This document shows positions 6,269 through 13,506 of a DNA stretch of 45,533 nt, piece after piece. Position 1 is the first letter of the stretch, and each line of letters starts with the position of its first letter. The notes below the pieces were generated by a model. That model was not told the DNA's origin, searched no databases, and saw only the letters and a list, made by a program, of their open reading frames with translations. The translations under genes and the position numbers were made by a program. Source of the stretch: Candidatus Doudnabacteria bacterium. Its GTDB lineage: Bacteria > Patescibacteriota > Doudnabacteria > UBA920. The stretch is from contig JAHFJJ010000009.1 of NCBI GenBank assembly GCA_023245895.1, positions 1 to 45,533 of the forward strand, written 5' to 3'.

Positions 6269-7831
6269 ATGACATCTAAAAAAAATCCGGTCGCTCTAAT
6301 AATCCTTGACGGCTGGGGACACCGCGAGGGCAAAGAGCATAATGCCATTGCCGAGGCTAACACGCCTTTTTTTGATATGCTTTGGCATACATATCCTCAT
6401 ACTCTACTAAATGCAAGCGAAGAGCATGTGGGACTCCCGGCCGGTACTATTGGCAACAGCGAAATTGGCCATATGACAATGGGCGCGGGAAGGGTAATAG
6501 ATACAGACCTGGTACGGATTTCTAACGCATTCAAAAATCAGGAACTGCATAGTAACCCAGCCTTTGCCGGACTTTTTGAACATGTTAAAAAATACAATTC
6601 CACTTTGCATATTTTAGGCATGGTCAGCCCCATTGGCGTGCATAGCCACCAGGAACATTTGCACGGGTTTTTACAAGCCGCCAAAAAAGCGGGGCTGGAA
6701 AAAGTTGCCATCCACGCTTTTACGGACGGGCGGGACGCGCCGCCGCAAAGTGCGGCCAAATATTTAAAAGAACTGGAGAATGTTATAAAAGATTTAGGGA
6801 TTGGATATATTGCCACGGCCTCGGGCCGCTACTACGCCATGGACCGCGACAAAAACTGGAACCGGACCGACAAAGTAGTCGCGGCCTTGTTTGAAAGTTT
6901 TGGAAATAAATATTACTCCCAGAATCCTTCGGAAGTTTTAGAAGAGCTGTATAAGCTGGGAACGCTGGATGAATACTTAGAGCCGGTAATTTTTTTTGAC
7001 GATAACGGCAAAAGCTATCCCATTCAAAACAACGACGGCGTGTTCTTTTTTAACTTCCGCACGGACAGGCCCAGGCAGCTCTCCCAAAGGATAACCGAAC
7101 GCGCCAAAGGCCAAAACCTCTACTTTGTGACTATGACAGAGTACCATCCGGCCTTAGAGAGCCAAGTGGCTTTTCCGCCGGCCAAAACCGAAACCACGCT
7201 GGGCGCGGAAATTGCCCAAGCCGGGCTAAAGCAGGCCCACATTGCGGAAACCGAAAAATACGCGCACGTAACTTATTTTTTTAACGGCGGCAGGCAGGAA
7301 CCGTACGAAAACGAAGATGACATTTTGGTGGAAAGCCGCAAAGACGTGGTAACGCACGACTTTGCGCCGGAAATGCGGGCGAAAGAAATTACGGACAAGG
7401 CCTTAGACAGCTTAAATGAAGGCACGGATTTTATAGTAATTAACTTTGCCAACGCGGACATTGTAGGACATACCGCCAACAAACCTGCTATTATTAAAGC
7501 AGTGGAAACCGTTGACCGGGAATTGAAGCGAGTAGTCGAAAAAATTTTAGAGCTGAACGGCTTTGCAATTATTACCGCCGACCATGGCAACGCCGAAGTG
7601 AATGTAGACGAACACACCGGTGCAAACCACACCGCCCACACCCTAAACCAAGTGCCGTTTATAGTTGTTTCCAATATCTCAATATCTATAATATCTCCGC
7701 CAGAGGCGGATCCGCCTCTGGCGGACAATATCCAACCCGGCCGCCTCTCTGACATTGCTCCCACTATATTAAAACTGATGGATTTGCCCCAACCCAAAGC
7801 CATGACAGGGGAGAGCCTCATAAAATCCTAA
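6269..7831 (+). CDS. gpmI: 2,3-bisphosphoglycerate-independent phosphoglycerate mutase
   Basis: GpmI interconverts 3- and 2-phosphoglycerate in glycolysis using two metal ions. The 520-residue protein has LDGWGH at about 13-18, the catalytic serine in GNSEIGH (Ser64), the substrate segment TDGRDAPPQSA, and the C-terminal metal motifs NFANADIVGHT and TADHGNAE. Typical length is about 510. Residues about 472-491 are an extra segment before GRLSDIAPT; it is encoded by an AATATC-rich tract and a perfect 30-bp palindrome (7696-7725), in frame. TAAAAT ends 7 bases before the ATG and no Shine-Dalgarno is present, so the mRNA is probably leaderless. Confidence 0.96.
   Translation: MTSKKNPVALIILDGWGHREGKEHNAIAEANTPFFDMLWHTYPHTLLNASEEHVGLPAGTIGNSEIGHMTMGAGRVIDTDLVRISNAFKNQELHSNPAFAGLFEHVKKYNSTLHILGMVSPIGVHSHQEHLHGFLQAAKKAGLEKVAIHAFTDGRDAPPQSAAKYLKELENVIKDLGIGYIATASGRYYAMDRDKNWNRTDKVVAALFESFGNKYYSQNPSEVLEELYKLGTLDEYLEPVIFFDDNGKSYPIQNNDGVFFFNFRTDRPRQLSQRITERAKGQNLYFVTMTEYHPALESQVAFPPAKTETTLGAEIAQAGLKQAHIAETEKYAHVTYFFNGGRQEPYENEDDILVESRKDVVTHDFAPEMRAKEITDKALDSLNEGTDFIVINFANADIVGHTANKPAIIKAVETVDRELKRVVEKILELNGFAIITADHGNAEVNVDEHTGANHTAHTLNQVPFIVVSNISISIISPPEADPPLADNIQPGRLSDIAPTILKLMDLPQPKAMTGESLIKS
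7696..7725. repeat. 30-bp perfect palindrome inside gpmI
   Basis: TCCGCC-AG-AGGCGGA followed by its reverse complement. Relatives are at 16793-16822 (intergenic, perfect) and 34601-34630 (inside pyrG). Confidence 0.95.
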
Positions 7832-7844
7832 AAAGATATTTATT

Positions 7845-7908
7845 GATATTAGATATTGGATATTAGAAACTCTGTCCCCCAATATCTTAATATCCAATAT
7901 CTAATATC
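7845..7908. repeat. Inverted repeat of GATATT words between gpmI and the ABC exporter
   Basis: Perfect 21-bp arms at 7845-7865 and 7888-7908. Similar AATATCC/GGATATT tracts lie at 37245-37275, 44386-44455 and 45003-45092. Confidence 0.85.
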
Positions 7909-7914
7909 CAAAAT

Positions 7915-9669
7915 ATGCAATCCCTAAGTGTACAAACACTAAAAATTTACTGGCGCCACGCGGCTAAATACAAGCGGTGGTTTTTTGGCATTATCTTTTT
8001 CCTGACTGTGTCCAGCGCGGCCGAAACCGTAGATCCTTTTTTATACAGGCACTTCATAAACCTGCTGGCAACCGGCAACAGGGGCCAATACGAAACCCTG
8101 CTAATAGTGCTGGGGCTAATTGCCTTAAACCGCTGCGTGCGCAGTTATACTTTCCGGATTAAAGATTATTTGAACGATTTTTTTGAGCCGCGGGTTATGA
8201 GCGATTTGCAAAAAACCTGTTTTGACTACCTCCACCAGAATTCTTATAACTTTTTTTCCGGCAATTTTGTGGGCAGTTTGGTTAACAAAATCAGGAAATA
8301 CGAACGTTCCTTTGAAACCATTACCGACCGGTTTATTGAGGACTTTTTCAGGACTTTTTTGTCTATTGCTTTCGCGGCCACGGTATTAACCTTGCGCTAC
8401 TGGCTGCTGGGAGTGGCGGTAATTGTCTGGTGCGCTTTGTACCTTTCCGCCATCTATTTTTTTTCCGTAAAGAAAATAATGAAGCATAACCTTAAAAAGT
8501 CGGAACTGGACACCAAAATCACCGGGCAAATGGCCGACACTATAACCAATAACCAAAACATTAAGCTGTTCTCGGCTCTTGGGCGCGAGCAAAAAAGTTT
8601 TTATAAAATCAGCGACGACCTGTTTAAAATCCGCCGCTATTCCTGGGACTTAATGACGCACCTGGAAGTCCTGCAGGGCAGTTTAATGATGTTGTTGAGC
8701 ATTTTTATGATGTACCTGGGCCTGCGCTTCTGGCGGGTAGGCATTCTTAGCGTTGGGGATTTTGTGCTAATTCAGCTTTACTTAATTAACATTTTCGACA
8801 GGCTCTGGGGCATGGGCAAACATGTCCGCGCCTTTTACGAGGCCCTGGCCGACGCCAACGAAATGACGGAAATCCTTATTACGCCGCACGAAGTTCTGGA
8901 CTCGCCCGGCGCTGTAAAATTGCGCGCGGCGGCGGGTAAAATTGAATTTAAAAATATAGGCTTTGCCTACCACGCCGGTACTGATATATTCAAAAAATTT
9001 AACCTGGCAATAAATGCCGGCGAACGCGTGGCGCTTATTGGGCCTTCGGGCGGGGGCAAAACTACAATTATAAAACTGCTTTTGCGTTTCCATGACGTAA
9101 ACAGCGGGGAAATTTTAATTGACGGCCAAAATATTGCCGCGGCAACCCAGGACTCTTTGCGCGATAGCCTGGCCATGGTGCCGCAGGACCCAATTTTGTT
9201 CCATCGTTCGTTAATGGAAAATATCCGCTACTCCAAACCTAACGCCAGCGACGCGGAAGTAATAAAGGCCGCCAGGGCCGCGCACGCCCACGAATTTATT
9301 TCCGCCTCGAGGCATGGGTATGAAACCTTTGTGGGGGAAAGGGGCATTAAGCTCTCCGGCGGCCAGCGCCAGCGCGTGGCCATTGCGCGCGCCATTCTTA
9401 AAAACGCGCCTATCTTAATTTTGGACGAGGCGACTTCCAGCCTGGACAGTGAAAGCGAAAGCTATATTCAGGACGCGCTAAAAAACTTAATGCAAAATAA
9501 AACTGTGATTGTCATAGCCCACCGCCTGTCAACCATTATGCAAATGGATAGGATTATAGTTTTGGAAGACGGCAAGGTTACGGAAGAAGGCAAGCATGAG
9601 GAACTGGTCAAAGCCAAAAAGGGCACTTACCAGCGCTTGTGGCAAATCCAGGCCGGTGGTTTTGCTTGA
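7915..9669 (+). CDS. ABC exporter, fused membrane and ATPase domains (MsbA/MDR type)
   Basis: The 584-residue half-transporter has about six membrane helices in residues 20-310, then an ATPase domain with Walker A GPSGGGKTT (about 380), Q-loop VPQDPILF, signature LSGGQRQRVAIARAI, Walker B ILILDEATSSLD and the switch His in IAHRLST. It should dimerise and export a lipid, peptide or drug; the substrate cannot be told from sequence. The start at 7915 lies directly after the GATATT inverted repeat and lacks a Shine-Dalgarno. A 54-bp palindrome begins 23 bases after the stop and may serve as a terminator or mRNA end. Confidence 0.93.
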   Translation: MQSLSVQTLKIYWRHAAKYKRWFFGIIFFLTVSSAAETVDPFLYRHFINLLATGNRGQYETLLIVLGLIALNRCVRSYTFRIKDYLNDFFEPRVMSDLQKTCFDYLHQNSYNFFSGNFVGSLVNKIRKYERSFETITDRFIEDFFRTFLSIAFAATVLTLRYWLLGVAVIVWCALYLSAIYFFSVKKIMKHNLKKSELDTKITGQMADTITNNQNIKLFSALGREQKSFYKISDDLFKIRRYSWDLMTHLEVLQGSLMMLLSIFMMYLGLRFWRVGILSVGDFVLIQLYLINIFDRLWGMGKHVRAFYEALADANEMTEILITPHEVLDSPGAVKLRAAAGKIEFKNIGFAYHAGTDIFKKFNLAINAGERVALIGPSGGGKTTIIKLLLRFHDVNSGEILIDGQNIAAATQDSLRDSLAMVPQDPILFHRSLMENIRYSKPNASDAEVIKAARAAHAHEFISASRHGYETFVGERGIKLSGGQRQRVAIARAILKNAPILILDEATSSLDSESESYIQDALKNLMQNKTVIVIAHRLSTIMQMDRIIVLEDGKVTEEGKHEELVKAKKGTYQRLWQIQAGGFA

Positions 9670-9691
9670 AACCGTAAGTCTTGAGCTGAGT

Positions 9692-9745
9692 GTAGTTGCC
9701 TGATTTATCAGTCCGCCTAGGCGGATCGATGAATCGAGCAACTAC
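9692..9745. repeat. 54-bp palindromic repeat, copy 2
   Basis: Identical to copy 3 and the exact reverse complement of copy 1. Confidence 0.95.
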
Positions 9746-9830
9746 CCAAAGTTGTGAATTGTTATGGTTATCAATCCAAAAATTATCCAATTAACAAAAA
9801 TTTATGCTATAATAAATTGAAATTGCGGAT

Positions 9831-10322
9831 ATGCGAAAACAAAAATTACAAAAGGGATTTACATTAATTGAATTACTGGTTGTTATTGCCATAATTGGCC
9901 TACTGGCCGGGGTGGTGACTTTGGCTTTACAAAACGCGCGCATTAGGGGCAGGGATGCCAAACGGGCAGGGGATATCAGGCAAATTATTACATCATTGGA
10001 GCAGTATCGCATAGCCCACGGCATTTACCCCACAGGTGCGGGTTCTGTAACAAGCGCCGGGACTTCCGGTGTTGCTTTAGACGACCCTGCCTCCATGGAT
10101 ACTTCTGCCGAGCCTTTTACCCCAAACTACCTGCCAATTATACCTGTCGCGCCTTTGCCGGAGGACGGCATCTGCTCAGGAAATCCAGGGCCTGGGGGTA
10201 ACAATTACTGGTACGAAGTTGCCAACAACGGTACTGCCTATACCATGACTTTCTGTCTGGGCAAGGACGTCGGAGACTGGGGACCGGGCATCCACTACGC
10301 CACCCCGGATGTGGTTAAGTAA
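9831..10322 (+). CDS. Type IV pilin-like protein (prepilin, GspG/PilA type)
   Basis: The N-terminus is a class III prepilin signal: a short basic leader ends K-G, followed by [18 protein letters not shown], with cleavage expected after the Gly and Glu at position 5. The rest (163 residues in total) is a small globular head with two Cys that could form a disulfide, in the style of GspG pseudopilins. It would form a pilus used for attachment or DNA uptake; no assembly genes are in the window. TATAAT at 9808-9813 gives a leader of about 11 bases without a Shine-Dalgarno. A terminator follows at 10333-10365. Confidence 0.9.
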   Translation: MRKQKLQKGFTLIELLVVIAIIGLLAGVVTLALQNARIRGRDAKRAGDIRQIITSLEQYRIAHGIYPTGAGSVTSAGTSGVALDDPASMDTSAEPFTPNYLPIIPVAPLPEDGICSGNPGPGGNNYWYEVANNGTAYTMTFCLGKDVGDWGPGIHYATPDVVK

Positions 10323-10332
10323 AAAACCTTTT

Positions 10333-10365
10333 AATACTCGGCCTTTTGGGTGGAGTATTTTTTTT
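10333..10365 (+). terminator. Terminator of the pilin gene
   Basis: AATACTC and GAGTATT arms followed by a run of T. Confidence 0.85.
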
Positions 10366-10376
10366 ATCCAATAACT

Positions 10377-10405
10377 TTGACAAATAGTGAACGATTGTTT
10401 ACTAT
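10377..10405 (+). promoter_or_regulatory. rarA promoter, leaderless
   Basis: TTGACA, 17 bases, TACTAT, then six bases to the ATG. Transcription should begin at or next to the start codon. Confidence 0.85.
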
Positions 10406-10411
10406 TTAATT

Positions 10412-11683
10412 ATGGAGCCACTAGCGAATAAAATCAGGCCCAAATCCTTGCAGGACTTTGTAGGCCAACAGCATTTGGTAGGGGAGGGAAAGCCGCTTAG
10501 GCAGGCACTTGAGCAAAAACATTTGTTCAGTTTTGTGCTGTGGGGCCCGCCGGGAGTAGGGAAGACTACTTTGGCGCGGATTTACGCCAACGCTATGGGC
10601 GCGGAGTATTTTGAACTGTCCGCGGTTTCGGCGGGCAAGGATGATATAAGAAAGATTGTGGCTGATGACCCTCACCCCGGCCCTCTCCCAAAGGGAGAGG
10701 GGGCTCCTAAACCCAAAATTTTATTTCTTGATGAAATTCACCGCTTCAACAAAGCCCAGCAGGATTATCTTTTGCCTTTTGTGGAAACCGGCAAATTGAC
10801 ATTGATTGGCGCCACAACCGAAAACCCATCGTTCGAAGTCATCCCGGCTTTGCTTTCCCGCTGCCGGGTTTTTGTGTTGAATGAGTTGAATACTGGGGAA
10901 ATGAAAACCATCATTAGCCAGGCATTAAACAACCTCTCCCTTAATCCCTCCCCTTCCGCCTTCGTTGAAGCTTCGGCGGACAGGCAGAAGGGGAGGGAAA
11001 CCGCGGAGCCTCCCTCTCCTCTTAAGGAGAGGGCCGGGGGAGAGGTTGCAGATGATGAAGTAACCGATTGGCTCATCCAAATGGCCAATGGCGATGCTAG
11101 GCAAGCCATCACGATGTTGGAGAATACTTTAAGCCTGTACGACTCAATTACCATCCAGACTTTAAAAGACACTCTGCAATCCAAAACTTTACGCTACGAC
11201 AAAAAAGGGGAGGAGCATTACAACACCATCTCCGCTTTCATAAAAAGTATGCGCGCTTCCCAACCCAACGCCGCACTCTATTATTTAGCGCGCATGGTAG
11301 AAGCAGGGGAGGACCCAAAGTTTATCGCGCGTAGGATGGTAGTCTTCGCGTCCGAAGACATCGGTTTGGCCCAACCTACAGCTTTAGTTGTAGCCAACGC
11401 GGTTTTTGCGGCCTGCGAAACAATTGGCTATCCCGAATGCGCAATTAACCTTGCCCACGGCGTGGCATATTTGTCGCAATGCAAAAAAGACAGGTCGGCT
11501 TATAACGCGCTTCGGGCGGCGCAGGCGGACGTCACCGAACACGGCAACCTGCCTGTGCCTCTAAAAATTAGGAACGCGCCGACTAAACTAATGAAAGACC
11601 TGGACTACCACAAAGGCTACAAGCTTTATGATGACGACGATTATTTGCCTGAGGAATTAAAAGGAAAAAAGTACCTGGTTTGA
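10412..11683 (+). CDS. rarA: Replication-associated recombination protein A (RarA/MgsA AAA+ ATPase)
   Basis: RarA is a DNA-dependent ATPase acting at stalled replication forks with SSB. The protein has MEPLANKIRPKSLQDFVGQ, Walker A GPPGVGKTT (about 49-57), Walker B LFLDEIHRFNKAQQD, sensor 1 TTENPSFE, and the RarA-specific C-terminal half with YLARMVEAGEDP and FASEDIGLA. Two in-frame repeat segments interrupt it: about residues 84-101 (with DPHPGPLPKGEG) just before the Walker B strand, and about 174-212, 39 residues coded by a nested palindrome (10931-11047). Conserved flanks continue normally after each. The -35 box of the next promoter overlaps its TGA stop. Confidence 0.95.
   Translation: MEPLANKIRPKSLQDFVGQQHLVGEGKPLRQALEQKHLFSFVLWGPPGVGKTTLARIYANAMGAEYFELSAVSAGKDDIRKIVADDPHPGPLPKGEGAPKPKILFLDEIHRFNKAQQDYLLPFVETGKLTLIGATTENPSFEVIPALLSRCRVFVLNELNTGEMKTIISQALNNLSLNPSPSAFVEASADRQKGRETAEPPSPLKERAGGEVADDEVTDWLIQMANGDARQAITMLENTLSLYDSITIQTLKDTLQSKTLRYDKKGEEHYNTISAFIKSMRASQPNAALYYLARMVEAGEDPKFIARRMVVFASEDIGLAQPTALVVANAVFAACETIGYPECAINLAHGVAYLSQCKKDRSAYNALRAAQADVTEHGNLPVPLKIRNAPTKLMKDLDYHKGYKLYDDDDYLPEELKGKKYLV
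10681..10701. repeat. CCCTCTCCC hairpin inside rarA
   Basis: CCCTCTCCC-AAA-GGGAGAGGG, translated in frame as part of HPGPLPKGEG. Related hairpins occur in gltX, in the HU leader, near 33557, 36085 and 43190. Confidence 0.9.
10931..11047. repeat. 117-bp nested palindromic element inside rarA
   Basis: Outer arms AACCTCTCCC / GGGAGAGGTT (10931-10940, 11038-11047) enclose CCCTCCCCTTC / GAAGGGGAGGG (10946-10956, 10987-10997), a TCCGCC...GGCGGA pair, and CCCTCTCCT / AGGAGAGGG (11012-11033). The length is exactly 39 codons with no stop. Confidence 0.9.
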
Positions 11684-11714
11684 CAATTAATACGCTGTCA
11701 TATACAATTAATAC
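11680..11714 (+). promoter_or_regulatory. Promoter and operator-like direct repeats of the toxin-antitoxin pair
   Basis: TTGACA (11680-11685), 17 bases, TACAAT (11703-11708). ACAATTAATAC occurs twice, at 11683-11693 and 11704-11714, exactly 21 bases apart (two helical turns), overlapping both promoter boxes. Confidence 0.75.
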
Positions 11715-11735
11715 AGAATATTAATTCATAAATTT

Positions 11736-11975
11736 ATGGCAACAATCCAAAGAGAAAAAACTGCGGTTTTGAGCGTATCCTTGCCAAAAAGACTAAGGCG
11801 GGATGTTATTAGTTTTGCCAAAAAAAACGATATCACCGTCAGCCAGTTTGTCAAACAAACATTAAAAGGCGCTATTTTTATGTCCGAGTGGAATGAAATC
11901 AGAAAAGCCTTCCGCCCAATGGCAAAAAAACTCAGGATTAAGAGCGATGAGGACGTGGAGAGAATTTTTGGCTAA
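11736..11975 (+). CDS. Ribbon-helix-helix antitoxin-like protein
   Basis: The 79-residue protein has a strand AVLSVSLPKRL followed by two helices (RRDVISFAKKND, TVSQFVKQTLKG), the ribbon-helix-helix pattern of MetJ/Arc-type repressors. The C-terminal helix (SEWNEIRKAFRPMAKKLRI) would wrap the toxin. It precedes the PIN-domain gene by 11 bases. It should neutralise the toxin and repress its own promoter, where a direct repeat spaced by two helical turns is seen. No Shine-Dalgarno; leader about 20 bases. Confidence 0.8.
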   Translation: MATIQREKTAVLSVSLPKRLRRDVISFAKKNDITVSQFVKQTLKGAIFMSEWNEIRKAFRPMAKKLRIKSDEDVERIFG

Positions 11976-11986
11976 TTATTTTACTT

Positions 11987-12400
11987 GTGAAAATAGTCTT
12001 TGATACAAATATTTATTTAGCCTCTACTCTATTTGACGGCCTATGCCTCAATTTGGTAGAAGCCTGTCTGGGTCCAAAATCCGAACAGGAAGTTTTTATT
12101 TCAAAAGATATTTGGAAAGAATTTGCGGACAAGGTTATTGAAAAGAGGCTTGGGGACAAAGCTTATTTGCCAATATTGCAAAAGAGCCTGGAAAAGCGGG
12201 CAATTTGGGTCGAACCGGTTGAAAAAATCAATATAATTAAGGACGACCCGGCCGATAACAAAATCCTGGAGTCTGCCGTTGCGGCCCATGCGGACCTGAT
12301 TATTACAATGGACAAAAAACATTTGCTCAAGCTTAAGCAATTTCGTGGAATAGGCATTGTCCATCCAATAAACTTTTCCTATATGCTACCTAAAGATTAA
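11987..12400 (+). CDS. PIN-domain ribonuclease toxin (VapC-like)
   Basis: The 137-residue protein begins with GTG and reads MKIVFDTNIYLAS, the first acidic motif of PIN nucleases. Glu in LVEACLG, the middle acidic pair in KDDPADNKILESAVAAHADLIITMD and the later Asp complete the usual metal site. PIN toxins cleave RNA, often tRNA or rRNA. It is the second gene of a type II toxin-antitoxin operon with the RHH gene. The subfamily resembles the longer 'putative toxin-antitoxin component, PIN family' proteins rather than classical short VapC. Confidence 0.85.
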   Translation: MKIVFDTNIYLASTLFDGLCLNLVEACLGPKSEQEVFISKDIWKEFADKVIEKRLGDKAYLPILQKSLEKRAIWVEPVEKINIIKDDPADNKILESAVAAHADLIITMDKKHLLKLKQFRGIGIVHPINFSYMLPKD

Positions 12401-12409
12401 ATCAATAAT

Positions 12410-12547
12410 ATGAAAAGGAAGTTGATCGCAAAAACTCAAGGGCTGGAAAAAATGTTGCTTCAAGGGCTGGCTTCGGGCAAATCTCAAGTTATGACTCGAA
12501 AAAAATTGACTAAACTGCGCAAAGAAGCTAAAAAACTTTTAAAGTAA
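12410..12547 (+). CDS. Small basic protein, 45 aa, possible antitoxin remnant
   Basis: An ORF of 45 codons starts 9 bases after the PIN gene: MKRKLIAKTQGLEKMLLQGL, then a stretch with SGKSQVMTRKKLTKLRKEAKK. The 'LxxGLxSGxSQ' followed by a basic helix recalls the C-terminal tail of ParD-type antitoxins, so it may be a decayed or tail-only antitoxin. No Shine-Dalgarno is seen. It ends just before a perfect 36-base palindrome that terminates the operon. It may equally be a free-standing small protein. Confidence 0.45.
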   Translation: MKRKLIAKTQGLEKMLLQGLASGKSQVMTRKKLTKLRKEAKKLLK

Positions 12548-12555
12548 ATACTTAT

Positions 12556-12597
12556 CATCATGGTACTATTCGCGCGAATAGTACCATGATGTTTTAT
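12556..12597 (+). terminator. Perfect 36-base palindrome plus T tract
   Basis: CATCATGGTACTATTCGC followed by its exact reverse complement (12556-12591), then TTTTATTT. It ends the toxin-antitoxin operon. Confidence 0.85.
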
Positions 12598-12607
12598 TTG
12601 AGCTTTA

Positions 12608-12657
12608 TTGACAAAACCCCCAAACTCCCTCATAATCGGGGGAGTTTCTAGGTTTTT
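12608..12657 (+). promoter_or_regulatory. Promoter overlapping a terminator-like hairpin
   Basis: TTGACA (12608-12613), 17 bases, CATAAT (12631-12636). The same bases fold as AAACTCCC / GGGAGTTT flanked by AAAACC and GGTTTTTTG, so read-through RNA would terminate while new transcripts begin inside the right arm. Confidence 0.65.
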
Positions 12658-12687
12658 TGACCGACATTCCACAGGAGGATAAAAAAG

Positions 12688-13437
12688 ATGAAAGCAACAC
12701 GAATCGTGTTTATGTTTGTTGTGATGGTTCTTTGTCTGCTCTACGCCGCCCCGGCCTTTGCGCAGGAATACACACAGGCACTGATTACGGACATGGTAAA
12801 ATTCCTGGAAGCCCCCCGGGTTCTCCGAGGATTCTGTCCGGCATATCAACGCCGGGTAATAGCGGAAAAAGTTGAGTATCAAATCTACAAGGGGGACGCA
12901 AGCCAAAAATATGGCGTAACCCGGGAAAAGGCGACAGACCTGCGGACCAAAGCTAAAGGCGAGCAGATTGGCCAGTCGATTAAATTCCTGCGAGAGATGA
13001 AAAGCGACAGCTTCAAAAACCCGCTGGCATCCTTACACTGCGAAATTTCAATCTTCGATGAAAAACCCTATGGGGTTGATCATGATGCCTTTGATATGGC
13101 CATGGATATTATTATTTCGGCCAATTCACGGCAGGACGATGCGGCCTGGACAGACCCCCTAACCAATGCGCATTTTGGCCGACTAATTGAAACAGAGATA
13201 AGAAGCTTCCTTTGGTCATACGCGCCGCTTGTTTCTCCCTACTTTAGGGCAGTAATGCTGGGAGAGCCTGACAACCACCTGGGCAAAGACGACGCCCGGA
13301 ATCGCCTAAGGTACTTTCTTACATTGCTGGAAGTTGCCCCTACAGGACTCGGGCTAAGCGAATACGAAGCCGGCAGTATCTTGGACGGGAAGATTCCGGA
13401 AACTCCCGCACCCCAAAACAAACTCACCTCGCGCTGA
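12688..13437 (+). CDS. Secreted hypothetical protein, 249 aa
   Basis: A clear Sec signal peptide (basic MKATR, hydrophobic VFMFVVMVLCLLYAA, cleavage at A-F-A before QEY) directs export. The mature part is mostly helical with several charged motifs and two Cys; I do not recognise it. AGGAGG precedes the ATG. It is a single-gene unit with a promoter at 12608 and a terminator at 13449-13490. Codon use looks more balanced, with more CTG and CGN, than in the AT-biased neighbours, a feature shared with other AGGAGG-type ORFans here (by eye, not computed). Confidence 0.7.
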   Translation: MKATRIVFMFVVMVLCLLYAAPAFAQEYTQALITDMVKFLEAPRVLRGFCPAYQRRVIAEKVEYQIYKGDASQKYGVTREKATDLRTKAKGEQIGQSIKFLREMKSDSFKNPLASLHCEISIFDEKPYGVDHDAFDMAMDIIISANSRQDDAAWTDPLTNAHFGRLIETEIRSFLWSYAPLVSPYFRAVMLGEPDNHLGKDDARNRLRYFLTLLEVAPTGLGLSEYEAGSILDGKIPETPAPQNKLTSR

Positions 13438-13448
13438 CTACAACCACG

Positions 13449-13490
13449 AGCGCCCCCTCGCATGATGCTTGGGGGCCGCTTTTCTTTTTT
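13449..13490 (+). terminator. Terminator of the secreted-protein gene
   Basis: AGCG-CCCC and GGGGG-CGCT arms, then TTTCTTTTTT. Confidence 0.85.
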
Positions 13491-13506
13491 ATGTTATAAT
13501 CCTAAT

